Below, one piece after another: positions 10,026 to 20,117 of a DNA stretch of 55,853 nucleotides. Position 1 is the first letter of the stretch. Every line of letters starts with the position of its first letter. A model generated the notes under the pieces. The model worked only from the letters and a program-made list of their open reading frames with translations. It searched no databases and was not told the DNA's origin. Position numbers and translations under genes: made by a program. Origin of the DNA: JAAYRQ01 sp035647235 (GTDB taxonomy: Bacteria; Bacillota; Syntrophomonadia; Syntrophomonadales; Syntrophomonadaceae); contig CAZEPV010000012.1 in the NCBI GenBank assembly GCA_964514235.1, forward strand, positions 1 to 55,853, written 5' to 3'.

Positions 10026-11165
10026 ATGGGCATCAACCAAGAACCGATGGAAAGTAGCGCTGTATTTAAGTTATTACCCACAGATATTGACCATTTATTT
10101 AAACGTTCAGGGCTACTTGGCAATAGTATGGCAGGCTTTATCCAGAATCCTGAACTGGTAGCCACCCCCAATGGCTCGGAACATTTTATGGCATTAGCCA
10201 GCAACCCTAACTTTAATTTAATAGCTAAATTAGTATTAGAACCCGATTTAAGGATTGAATTTACTCGGGGAGGCAATGCTACCCCTGATGAAGATTTTTT
10301 CCTCTACCAGATAAATGGAAGTAGAGCCGTAGTAGCACAATTTACTAATGAGGGCGGTGAAATTTTATTAGCCTTATTTAACGATATTGCTGATTATGTG
10401 GAGTGGTGGGTAGAATTATACGCCTCTTCCGGCGTGGGTAGTTACCAAACCGTATTCCCCCAGGTTTTGCCTACGGAAGCATTAATATGTGCTCTCCATA
10501 GCATAGATATATACCGGCGGGCTTATATGGAGAGTATGTTAGATTATAGTGCTAATTTAGGCTTAACCATTAGCATGGCTGATTTTATTGATTTAATCAA
10601 ACGTTCTTCTGCTAGTGGGGATAAACGTTGGTTACTACCAAACCTATTCGAACTCACTCCAGGAATTAAGACTAGTAATATTTCCTTAAAACCAGAACAT
10701 ATTGATATGATAGCCGAATTAGGATTTTTAAGTAATGCAGGGGGGCTTTTAACCCTAGGAGAACGGTCTCGCCTTATGGGGACTGAAATTATAACTAGTT
10801 GGATGGGAAACCTAGGCTTTCAGGCTCTAGCTCTAATAAATGGAGAAGTACGCAGTTTATCTAGGGTATTTTTAATTACTACGGCTTTTGCTAATCATTT
10901 ATGTTCCTTTGAAAATGTTGCCAATGGCGAAAGTCGTTTCCGTCATCAAGCCTTAGATGCAGGGGAACTTAAAAAGGCATTAGTCGGCTGGTTACAAGCA
11001 CTACAAAGTGCTATTCCGACTTCACAAGCTGCAGGTACCCAAGCTGTTGTCCCACCACCGTCTGCACTTTCTGCAGCAGATGAAGAAAGAAGATTTTGTG
11101 GTAATTGTGGAAGTCCAATTGTTCCTGGTAGAAAATTTTGTGGAAACTGTGGGAATCCTTTGTAA
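10026..11165 (+). CDS. Uncharacterised protein with C-terminal zinc ribbon
   Basis: The protein has 379 residues, with no signal peptide or membrane helix. The body is unknown to me. Two segments look alike, LLPTDIDHLFKRSGLLGNS (about residue 16) and LKPEHIDMIAELGFLSNAG (about 219), which suggests an internal duplication. After a Ala/Pro-rich linker comes a zinc ribbon of the form FCGNCG-x9-FCGNCGNPL, with C-x2-C-x10-C-x2-C spacing. The start has AAGGAGGCAT. It directly follows the giant surface protein and precedes other zinc-ribbon proteins. A cytosolic partner or chaperone-like role for the secreted protein is only a suggestion from context. Confidence 0.6.
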   Translation: MGINQEPMESSAVFKLLPTDIDHLFKRSGLLGNSMAGFIQNPELVATPNGSEHFMALASNPNFNLIAKLVLEPDLRIEFTRGGNATPDEDFFLYQINGSRAVVAQFTNEGGEILLALFNDIADYVEWWVELYASSGVGSYQTVFPQVLPTEALICALHSIDIYRRAYMESMLDYSANLGLTISMADFIDLIKRSSASGDKRWLLPNLFELTPGIKTSNISLKPEHIDMIAELGFLSNAGGLLTLGERSRLMGTEIITSWMGNLGFQALALINGEVRSLSRVFLITTAFANHLCSFENVANGESRFRHQALDAGELKKALVGWLQALQSAIPTSQAAGTQAVVPPPSALSAADEERRFCGNCGSPIVPGRKFCGNCGNPL

Positions 11166-11178
11166 AGGGGAATCAATT

Positions 11179-11264
11179 ATGAAGCAAAGTAGATTTTGTT
11201 CTAATGGTGTAACGGGGTTAATAGCTGGCAAAAAGTTTCTAGCAATTATGCTAGCCCCATATAA
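11179..11264 (+). pseudogene. Decayed stand-alone zinc-ribbon mini-gene
   Basis: After an AAAGGGG site, ATG 11179 opens MKQSRFCSN, then LIAGKKF, then in a shifted frame SN-x2-SPI and a stop at 11262-11264. These pieces match the neighbouring pattern FCSNCG-x5-GKKFC-x2-CGSPI once small indels are allowed, with the second to fourth Cys lost. As it stands the ATG frame runs to 11301 and overlaps the next gene. It reads as a degraded copy of the zinc ribbons found in genes on both sides. A short new peptide cannot be excluded. Confidence 0.4.
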
Positions 11265-11281
11265 AGCTGTAAAGGATGTGA

Positions 11282-12418
11282 ATGATAATGTCTGGACATA
11301 AGTTTTGCCCAGGATGTGGTAGTAATCTAGTGGCAGGGGATAGGTTTTGTGGGGAATGTGGTTTTGATTTAGCTAGTTTAGCCACAAATTCGCCTGAATC
11401 CAAAACTAATACAGATAATTTAGTAGCTCCTACTGCCTACACAGCAGGAGAGGTTTCTTCTCCTGTTAGAAACTATGAACCGACTTCGCAAAGTCAGATA
11501 ACTTCTCCAACGAGAAATTACGAGCCAACTCCTCAAACCCAGATGACTTCTCCAATGGAGGCTTATGAACAAAAAGGGGGAAATATGGGATCCAATTTGG
11601 GAAGTAATGTCGGAAGCAATAAGGGCCCTTTAATTATAATGATTTCCTTATTGATCCTATTATTTTTAGCCGGTGGTGGTTTGTATTGGTGGTTTTCTTC
11701 CCGTGAAAGCGGCGGGCAACCCTCCAATGTCATTAGTCCGAATGGCAATTCTGATAATATAAATATGCCCATAGCAACAGAAAATACAGCAGAAGATGGC
11801 AATACTCCATCTTCATTAGTTGACTTGAGCCGGGCTGCTACTTATTTATCAAAACCGGGACTTAAAGCTACTTTTCATGTAAATTATCCTGATGGAATGG
11901 CTGGTATTGTTGACCGTATTAGTGGGTCAGCAGTTCCTGATAAAACAGTTAAGGTTAGTGATGTGGAAATTGGGATTGAACGGGGTGAAGAATATGGCTT
12001 TGGTTTCCATTATGTCGAAAGGGCCGATGGTACTTATTATATTATGGATAGTTCACCGTATGAGATTTTTCCGGTTTTAAAAAACAACTTAACTACTGGG
12101 CAGACCTGGAATTATCAGGATGAATACGGACAGATTGTTTGGACGGTACTGGATATGGGGGTTGATTTGGATTTAGGTTTTATGAAATTTTCAGATTGCC
12201 TGCTTTTGCATGAGGATAATCAAGCAGTGGGCTGGGAAACCATTACTTATTATGCCCCAGGATATGGGAATGTTTTGGTTACATCCCCAGGAGGAAATTT
12301 GGAATATTATAGAATGACTGACATGGATAATATAGATTTGGCTGGGGCTGTGGAAATAATAAAAAAATGGTGTCCTAATTATCAAAATATAAAGGATGAT
12401 CGTACACAATCACATTAG
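11282..12418 (+). CDS. Zinc-ribbon, single-span membrane protein
   Basis: The protein has 378 residues; the ATG at 11288 is an alternative start 2 codons later. An N-terminal zinc ribbon (KFCPGCGSN, then RFCGECGFDL) is followed by a Ser/Thr/Pro-rich linker with two to three copies of a YEPT-x-Q element. One membrane helix follows at about residues 119-140 (IIMISLLILLFLAGGGLYWW). The remaining 230 residues are outside, folded and probably beta-rich (YGFGFHYVERADGTYYIMD). This is the common bacterial plan of cytosolic zinc ribbon, helix and extracellular domain, often linked to envelope sensing. It is followed after 41 bases by LemA. Confidence 0.7.
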   Translation: MIMSGHKFCPGCGSNLVAGDRFCGECGFDLASLATNSPESKTNTDNLVAPTAYTAGEVSSPVRNYEPTSQSQITSPTRNYEPTPQTQMTSPMEAYEQKGGNMGSNLGSNVGSNKGPLIIMISLLILLFLAGGGLYWWFSSRESGGQPSNVISPNGNSDNINMPIATENTAEDGNTPSSLVDLSRAATYLSKPGLKATFHVNYPDGMAGIVDRISGSAVPDKTVKVSDVEIGIERGEEYGFGFHYVERADGTYYIMDSSPYEIFPVLKNNLTTGQTWNYQDEYGQIVWTVLDMGVDLDLGFMKFSDCLLLHEDNQAVGWETITYYAPGYGNVLVTSPGGNLEYYRMTDMDNIDLAGAVEIIKKWCPNYQNIKDDRTQSH

Positions 12419-12459
12419 TAGGAAGTAGTTATTTTTCTGATTAAAAAGGAGGAAGAAGT

Positions 12460-13026
12460 ATGTTAGCAGGACTTATTTTGGGCTTTTTAGGTATTTTATT
12501 AGTCGCTTTTATAGGATTTCTAGTTTCAACTTACAACAATTTAGTGCAGTTACGCCAAAGGGTGCAAAATTCCTGGGCCCAAGTGGACGTGCAATTAAAA
12601 AGGCGATACGACTTAATTCCTAATCTAGTTGGGGCAGTAAAAGGTTATGCGGGACATGAAAAGGAAACTTTGGAAAGGGTTACCCAAGCTAGAAATATGG
12701 CGGCTAATGCTGGCTCAGTAAGGGAGCAAATTAATGCTGAAAACATGTTAACTGGGGCCTTAAGATCATTATTTGCAGTAGCAGAGGCTTACCCAGATTT
12801 AAAAGCAAATACCAATTTTCTGCAATTACAAGGTGAGCTAAGTGATACCGAAAGTAAAATCGCCTTTTCCCGACAATTCTACAATGATACAGTGCAGAAA
12901 TTCAATACTAAAATTGAATTATTCCCTACTAATTTGGTAGCCGGAATGTTGGGTTTTGGTATGGTGGATTACTTTAATTTACAAGGTGAATATGATGCTA
13001 GACAAGCTGTCAAGGTGGAGTTTTAA
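12460..13026 (+). CDS. lemA: LemA family protein
   Basis: The protein has 188 residues, the normal LemA length. An N-terminal membrane helix (about 2-24) is followed by the family signature YNNLVQLRQRVQNSWAQVDV and KRRYDLIPNLV. A long helical hairpin region follows, and then the conserved AEAYPDLKAN and FARQFYND-like segment (FSRQFYNDTVQKFN). LemA proteins are envelope proteins of unsettled function that are often encoded beside TPM/DUF2207 proteins with Gly-rich tails, as here (next gene 15 bases downstream). A strong AAGGAGGAAG site precedes the ATG. Family identity is firm. Confidence 0.93.
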   Translation: MLAGLILGFLGILLVAFIGFLVSTYNNLVQLRQRVQNSWAQVDVQLKRRYDLIPNLVGAVKGYAGHEKETLERVTQARNMAANAGSVREQINAENMLTGALRSLFAVAEAYPDLKANTNFLQLQGELSDTESKIAFSRQFYNDTVQKFNTKIELFPTNLVAGMLGFGMVDYFNLQGEYDARQAVKVEF

Positions 13027-13041
13027 AGGAGGGGTTTTACC

Positions 13042-14940
<1,899 letters not shown>

Positions 14941-15014
14941 GGAAGCAAGGGGCCTTTCATTTGCCCCTATGGAAATTGAAAGACCAGGTGCAGAATTAGG
15001 ATGGAGGGGAAAAA

Positions 15015-15734
15015 ATGTTTTGTTCAAGTTGTGGAACCGAATTACCAGAAAGTATGAAGTTTTGTACGGCCTGTGGCTCACCGATAGTTTCTACATCTAA
15101 GAGCCCGACTAATGAAAACCAGGATATGGATAATAGGCTATTGAATACCCAAGTTAAACAGCCTTTAGTCGGCTATTCTGACCGTATTAATGATCCGGCT
15201 TTTGCTAAATACCTGCGTAATGTTACCTCTTGGTCATTTATTTTTGCCGGAATTTTATCCGTCATTGTAATCGTCTCTTTTTATATATATGGAGAAAGAA
15301 GTGTAGAAATGGATAACCCCCAAGCACTATTCATAGGTATGGGCATAGCAGGAATGTTTCTAAGTATCGCTTTAATTGCGACTCTTTTTAGGGTAACAGA
15401 TAAAACTTATGATGCCGTGGTAATAGATAAAAAGATTGAAAAGAAGCGTAAACGCGAAAAAGATGGGGATGATTATTATATAAGAAAATACACCGAATAT
15501 ACAGTGATTTTCAAAACAGATAAAGGGAAAATCATTAAACAGTCAGTAGATGATGATGCTACTAAATATAACTATTTTAATATTGGTGATAAAGTGCGGC
15601 ACCATAAAGGGCTTAACGGTTGGGAAAAATTCGATAAATCCCAAGATTCCATAATTTTTTGCCAGGCTTGCGGCACCATGCACGAGATAACTGACGATAA
15701 ATGCTTCCGTTGCAATTGCCCCTTGTTAAAGTAA
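15015..15734 (+). CDS. Membrane protein with zinc ribbons at both ends
   Basis: The protein has 239 residues. The N-terminal ribbon is MFCSSCGTELPESMKFCTACG; two membrane helices follow at about 74-93 and 109-127. A charged cytosolic stretch (DKKIEKKRKREKDGDD) precedes a small beta domain (YTEYTVIFKTDKGKI, then FNIGDKVRHHKGLNGWEKF). A second Cys cluster (FCQACGTMHE and KCFRCNCPLLK) ends the protein. It closes the LemA/DUF2207 run and starts 75 bases after it with TGGAGGGG. A truncated paralogue of its C-terminal half lies at 17880-18200. The domain arrangement is clear; function is unknown. Confidence 0.7.
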   Translation: MFCSSCGTELPESMKFCTACGSPIVSTSKSPTNENQDMDNRLLNTQVKQPLVGYSDRINDPAFAKYLRNVTSWSFIFAGILSVIVIVSFYIYGERSVEMDNPQALFIGMGIAGMFLSIALIATLFRVTDKTYDAVVIDKKIEKKRKREKDGDDYYIRKYTEYTVIFKTDKGKIIKQSVDDDATKYNYFNIGDKVRHHKGLNGWEKFDKSQDSIIFCQACGTMHEITDDKCFRCNCPLLK

Positions 15735-15787
15735 ACTAAGAGCAAGGCCTTCTTTTTTCCCGACCGAAAATCATTAGCCTATTCAGA

Positions 15788-15824
15788 GCCTATCAGCTGC
15801 CTGGGAAGCAGGCAGCTGATAGGC
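15788..15824 (+). terminator. Strong hairpin ending the cassette
   Basis: A perfect 16-bp stem, GCCTATCAGCTGCCTG with CAGGCAGCTGATAGGC, surrounds a GGAAG loop 53 bases after the last cassette gene. Only a short T run follows (TTTT at 15829-15832). A terminator is the simplest reading. Confidence 0.6.
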
Positions 15825-15929
15825 CATGTTTTCCCCCTTTCCACCCTTCCAACTTTCTCCCCCCTCTGCAAGTTTTATTATTCAATTCTGTATAAATAGT
15901 TAATAAATAAAAAAAGGAGAATTAGATAA

Positions 15930-17557
15930 ATGAAAAGATTTTGGATGTACCTGATTTTGGGCACAGTTCTTTGGGCAGGTTTTTCAACAACGGCCTACGG
16001 AGCCCAGGAAGGTAAGAAGGTCAGTGTGAACCTGCCGGCATTTAAAGTAACCATAAATGGGGAAGTGGCGGATAATAATTTCAGCCAATATCCCTTGATC
16101 GTTTACAAAGATATTACTTATTTCCCCATGACCTATAATGACTGTCGGTTTTTAGCCCTAGAATCCTATTGGAAAGGAATACAGAAGGCTTGTTCATAGA
16201 AACGACGGGAGTGACTGCCGCCTACAAACCCTACCAGACATCGGCAAGGAATAACCAGTATCAGACTGCAGTAATACCTAGCTTCCCCATTAGTATTAAT
16301 GGTAAAAACATTGACAACCAAAAGGAAGAATATCCTTTGCTATCTTTCCGCGATATCACTTATTTTCCCATGACCTGGGAATTTGGAGTCGATGAATTCG
16401 GCTGGGACTATCATTTTGACAGCAAAAACGGGCTGGTTATTAGAGCAGATAATGTTAAACTAGGACAAAAGACTCTGCCGAGCAGCCGAGCCAAAAATTT
16501 TGACGGGTCCCTTAAAAATAATGTGACAGTAACCGATAAATATGTGTACTACGAAGATAATAAGGGGCAGATCATCCAAAGCCCACTGGCGGATACTTCC
16601 CTGACCAAAGTTGTCTATCAGCTGCCTTTATCGACTTATGGGGCATCTTATGTGGATGGAGAAACTAGGGTTTATGCCAGCCTTTATGCCGAAGGCGGGC
16701 AGGCCTTTTTGTTTTACCATCAGGGCGGTGCCACCATGGGCACTGATTTTTTATTCCAGCTGCATGATGATGGGACTGCGGCTTTGTTGAATGATACCCG
16801 TTACCGGATCAGGAACTTTGGGGATATAACCATTAAATACTGGGGGGGACCTGCTCCAGGGATCGGCAATTTATACCTGAAAATAGGTGGAGATGAATGG
16901 AAGGACTTAGGTAACCCCGATTACCTCTATGGCTGGGCATGGACCGTAAGGGATGATAGTAGCGGCGGCAGTTCTTCGGACAATGTTTATTTAATCGGTA
17001 ATGATTTATATATATTGGCTACGGAAAAAATGTTCGAAAAAGGAAGCACCACTGGAGTTTACAAAGTGAACATCAAAACCAATGCAACTCAGCGCATCAG
17101 CCCTCGGGAAGTTTGTGCCTTTCAAATCGAAGGGGATCATATCTATTATCACAGCGGGGAAAACATGTACCGCTATTCCATCGCTGAGAACCAGGAGGAA
17201 TTGCTGGCACAATTGACTAAAGCGCCGAATAAGGCTATCGGTTCCTATGTATTAAATGGCCATGTATTTTGGCAGGATGGACAAGGCCGCTATCTATATG
17301 ACATAAAGGGGATCAACCTAAATCCTGGGGCACCATTGGATGGCATCAAACTGGCTGGTGACAATAATGAATATCTGGTTTGCACTTTTGAAGAAAATGA
17401 TCAGTCCAGATATCGGTTCATGGTTTTAGACCAAAATGGTGAGGTTATTTTCAAAACCTCCGATAAAGCTTATAGCTACAATGTTTATATAGCTGGAGAC
17501 CAGCTCTATTTTTATAACATTACTGCTGGGACGGTATGTACAGGCAAACTTAAATAA
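15930..17557 (+). pseudogene. Secreted stalk-domain/beta-propeller-like protein, frameshifted
   Basis: The 5' part (15930-16199) encodes a signal peptide (about 1-25, cut near AYGA) and the start of a copper-amine-oxidase-N-like stalk domain (VTINGEVADN, YKDITYFPMTY). The rest continues in another frame from about 16169, giving a second stalk-like repeat (ISINGKNIDN, FRDITYFPMTW, KNGLVIRADN) and about 380 residues of repeated strand motifs like DUF5050-type propellers (YYEDNKGQI, VYLIGNDLYIL, YYHSGENMYRY). The frame change must lie between about 16165 and 16195, where YW is followed by NTEGLFIE in the other frame. Either a real mutation or a sequencing error splits it. Codon use (more CTG, GCC) looks unlike its neighbours. 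Confidence 0.7.
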
Positions 17558-17581
17558 TTTAATTCAAACAGAAATATCATT

Positions 17582-17620
17582 AAGGGGGCATCCCAATGGC
17601 GAGATGCCCCCTTGCTTTTC
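17582..17620 (+). terminator. Rho-independent terminator of the stalk-domain gene
   Basis: The 11-bp stem AAGGGGGCATC (17582-17592) with GATGCCCCCTT (17603-17613) is followed by GCTTTTCTT. Confidence 0.85.
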
Positions 17621-17622
17621 TT

Positions 17623-17643
17623 ATACTAGCTAACAGCTAGTAT
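17623..17643. terminator. Palindromic hairpin next to the SLH fragment
   Basis: ATACTAGCT (17623-17631) and AGCTAGTAT (17635-17643) form a 9-bp stem with an AAC loop, directly after the stop of the minus-strand SLH fragment. It is probably that lost gene's terminator hairpin; on the minus strand it is followed by AAGAAAAG rather than T. Confidence 0.35.
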
Positions 17644-17850
17644 TCATCCATGCCGAGCTGCCAAAGCATTGTTGATGACGGTCACCGCCTCTGCTCTGCT
17701 GGCATTGGCCTGTACGGCCTGTACTATCATGACTGCCATCTGTTCACGGGTAATCATTTCATCAGGCCTGGTCCAGTCAGGTATTTGATATATCGGAAAA
17801 TTGATATTTACATAAGGAGCAAAGGATGCACCGACGGCGAGCGCCCGCCG
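17644..17850 (-). pseudogene. Remnant of an S-layer-homology (SLH) protein C-terminus
   Basis: The minus frame ending at 17644 reads PDWTRPDEMITREQMAVMIV and then ASRAEAVTVINNALAARHG. These are typical pieces of two successive SLH repeats (RPDE-ITREQMAVMI and the xTRAEAVTxLNRAL ending) with the sequence between them missing. No start or upstream body is present; homology fades near 17850, close to the start of the truncated zinc-ribbon gene on the other strand. SLH domains bind cell-wall polymers, so a cell-surface protein gene was once here. Confidence 0.6.
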
Positions 17851-17879
17851 GGGTTTGTGGAATAGTTGTCCAACCATGT

Positions 17880-18200
17880 CAAGCAATAGATAAAAAGAAA
17901 GAAAGAAAAAGCAAAAGGGAAAGAACTGGGAATGATGAATATTATACAAGGACATATACCTTATATACGGTATCATTTAAAACTGATAAAGGTAAGGTTG
18001 AACATTTATATCGAGAAAATAATGACTCAATGTATAAATATTATAATATTGGAGATAAGGTTCGCCATCATAAAGGCTTTAGTGGCTATGAGAAATATGA
18101 CAAATCTAAGGATAGCATTATATTCTGCAATGCTTGTGGTACTACAAATGATATTGAGGATGATATATGCTACTGTTGTAAGTGTCCCTTGTTAAAATAA
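17880..18200 (+). pseudogene. Truncated paralogue of the zinc-ribbon membrane protein at 15015
   Basis: From AIDKKKERKSKRER onward the frame matches the C-terminal 105 residues of the 15015 gene: YTLYTVSFKTDKGKV, YNIGDKVRHHKGFSGYEKY, DSIIFCNACG and the ending CKCPLLK. The N-terminal ribbon and both membrane helices are absent. The frame is open upstream to 17826, but that part is antisense to the SLH fragment and unrelated. No good ribosome site is seen, so it is probably unexpressed, although the domain itself is intact. Confidence 0.7.
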
Positions 18201-18222
18201 ATGCTACTTAATATTGAAGCCA

Positions 18223-18267
18223 AAGAATGGTAAGTAGGAGGGAGTTTTCCCTACACTTACCATTCTT
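18223..18267. terminator. Long hairpin between convergent genes
   Basis: The 13-bp perfect stem AAGAATGGTAAGT (18223-18235) with ACTTACCATTCTT (18255-18267) has its right arm inside the last codons of the ferritin-like gene. It may act on transcripts from both sides. Confidence 0.45.
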
Positions 18268-18712
18268 CTGCATAAGCAGCATTATTATAGATTTCTTCCA
18301 AACGTACTTTATGCCCTTTTTCCATATCGGATAGCTCCTGAAAAAGCTTTTTCTGTTCGGGGTTATCAGCCAGTTTAGCCAGAGCAGCATATAATAGCAT
18401 GGCTTCCTCTTCATTTTTCATAGCTAAAGCAATAGCATCGGAAAAGGACATGTCGATTGAAAGGTTTGGTTTGTCCACATTTTCGGAAATGCTGAAGTCT
18501 GGTAAATCATAGGTTGGAATCGGCCCTATTTCAGATAAATCTAAATTAGCTAAGATAAGTTGGTGGTCCTTTTCTTCTGCGGCTAATTCCGTAAACAGAG
18601 CCTTAGCTGCAGGATCTGTCATTCTTTGAGCAGCAGCAAAATAGAAATTATAGGCATCTATCTCACTATCAATGGCACAGCGAATAATATCTTCGATAGT
18701 TTTTTTATTCAC
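18257..18712 (-). CDS. Ferritin-like diiron protein (rubrerythrin-type, no rubredoxin domain)
   Basis: The protein has 151 residues. Two halves of a four-helix bundle carry the diiron ligands in the expected pattern: E17 (DSEIDAY), E47 and H50 (AAEEKDH), then E101-103 (KNEEEAM), E131 and H134 (DMEKGH). A loop of about 35 residues (PIPTYDLPDFS) joins them. There is no C-terminal CxxC rubredoxin module, unlike the rubrerythrin at 27328. Proteins of this kind handle iron or peroxide in anaerobes. The gene stands alone, convergent with the decayed zone. Confidence 0.85.
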   Translation of the reverse strand: MNKKTIEDIIRCAIDSEIDAYNFYFAAAQRMTDPAAKALFTELAAEEKDHQLILANLDLSEIGPIPTYDLPDFSISENVDKPNLSIDMSFSDAIALAMKNEEEAMLLYAALAKLADNPEQKKLFQELSDMEKGHKVRLEEIYNNAAYAEEW

Positions 18713-18785
18713 TTTTTATCTCCCCTTTTTTATGTAAAGACCTGTTTTGTAGGTTTTTAATTACATTCTATTATAGTATAAAAAG

Positions 18786-18816
18786 ATCTAGGTGAGAAAT
18801 CTTTGCTCACCTAGAT
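18786..18816 (-). terminator. Terminator of the glycerol-dehydrogenase-like gene
   Basis: The 11-bp stem ATCTAGGTGAG (18786-18796) with CTCACCTAGAT (18806-18816) is followed by CTTTTTATA on the minus strand. It is 15 bases past the stop. Confidence 0.85.
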
Positions 18817-18831
18817 GGAGTAGTTAGTATT

Positions 18832-19950
18832 TTAAGTAATAGGAAGTCCCTTTTTTATCCTTTGGCCTATTGCATCTGTGGCTTGTATAGCATGGTAAAC
18901 GAGTTCTTCCGTAATAGGGAAGGGGTGATTATGAATTGCAGCTCTAGGTTTACATGAGACTGCTACTGCCTTACGTAATGGTTCCTCCGCAATATTAGCT
19001 AAATTCATGTCAGCCAAAGTTATTGGTAGTCCCACCTGATGGCAGAACTTAAAAACTTTTTCTAATATTTGGGCATCTCTTCCTTCTAATACTATTTGTA
19101 CCAGAGTCAAAAAGCCAATTTTTTCTCCATGGTAAAATTCATGGCATTCTTCTAAGATATTTAGCCCATCTTGTAAGGAGTGAGCTGCAGCTACCCCTCC
19201 ACTCTCAAAACCAATACCACTTAAAAGTATATTAGCTTCTACAACTTTTTCCAGTGCTGGTGTGACTACCCCTTTTTCGTTAGCAATTTTAGCTTGTAGG
19301 CCATATTCCATAAGAATATCAAAACATAGCCTTGCAGTAGTAAGTGCTAATATAGTAGCTTGGCCTCGGGCCACATTAGGTGAGCCAGAAGTCATGCATG
19401 CATCGGCTTCAAACCAAGTAGCTAGGGCATCGCCCATACCCGCAACCAACATTCTAACTGGTGAATTGGCAATTATTGCGGTATCTACTAGGACTAAATC
19501 GGGATTTCTAGGGGGAATAAAAAAACGTTCAATGCTACCATCTTCTTTATAAATAACCGACATAGCACTACAAGGGGCATCACTCGAAGCAATTGTGGGC
19601 AAAATTATTGTAGCCGCATTAGCAGCTACAGCCACTGCTTTAGCAGTATCAATAACTTTGCCACCACCACTGCCGATAATCATATCACATTGGTTTTGTA
19701 AGGCTATTTTAGAAAGCCTTTCAATTTCTTCTGTACTGCACTCTCCCTGGAAAAGCTCTTCCATTTGGCTAATAGCATTTTCACTAAAACTTTGCTCGCG
19801 CCCAGCCCGAGTAACAGCAAGACCAGTCTTGCCCCCAATAACTAGAGCCTTCTTACCTAATTTTTTTACATGGCGGCCAATTTCGAAAATTGCTCCCTCT
19901 CCTTGAACATAGCGACTTGGTGAAATCATTACTTTAACATTTCCTGCCAT
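18832..19950 (-). CDS. gldA: Glycerol dehydrogenase-like iron/zinc alcohol dehydrogenase
   Basis: I start at 19950 (MAGNVKV), where GGAGG lies 8 bases upstream, giving 372 residues, the normal GldA length; an upstream in-frame extension lacks such a site. A dinucleotide-binding half contains GSGGGKVIDTAKA (about 93-105). The metal ligands match GldA closely: D174 (GMGDALATW), H257 (AAAHSLQDG) and H274 (FYHGEKIGF). The enzyme would oxidise glycerol or a related diol/alcohol with NAD+. It is divergent from a CoA-transferase gene, which recalls the 4-hydroxybutyrate pathway of clostridia, where an Fe-ADH partners such a transferase. The sequence, however, favours the GldA branch. Confidence 0.8.
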   Translation of the reverse strand: MAGNVKVMISPSRYVQGEGAIFEIGRHVKKLGKKALVIGGKTGLAVTRAGREQSFSENAISQMEELFQGECSTEEIERLSKIALQNQCDMIIGSGGGKVIDTAKAVAVAANAATIILPTIASSDAPCSAMSVIYKEDGSIERFFIPPRNPDLVLVDTAIIANSPVRMLVAGMGDALATWFEADACMTSGSPNVARGQATILALTTARLCFDILMEYGLQAKIANEKGVVTPALEKVVEANILLSGIGFESGGVAAAHSLQDGLNILEECHEFYHGEKIGFLTLVQIVLEGRDAQILEKVFKFCHQVGLPITLADMNLANIAEEPLRKAVAVSCKPRAAIHNHPFPITEELVYHAIQATDAIGQRIKKGLPIT

Positions 19951-20117
19951 AATTAAACCTCCATATCTTATATAAATTGTCATAATAATTTAAATATTAG
20001 ATTAAATATTGTATTGTGCCAGCAAATTTAGGTATATAAATGTTATCCTAAACTTAGGTGTATTTGCAAGACAAAAAAACTTGCTATAGTAATTTAATTG
20101 CCGAAAGGGGGCCTTCG

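Noticed and set aside
17644..17976. Intact minus-strand SLH gene
   Set aside because: The first half of that frame is antisense to the truncated zinc-ribbon gene and has no resemblance to SLH proteins; only the end is an SLH remnant.
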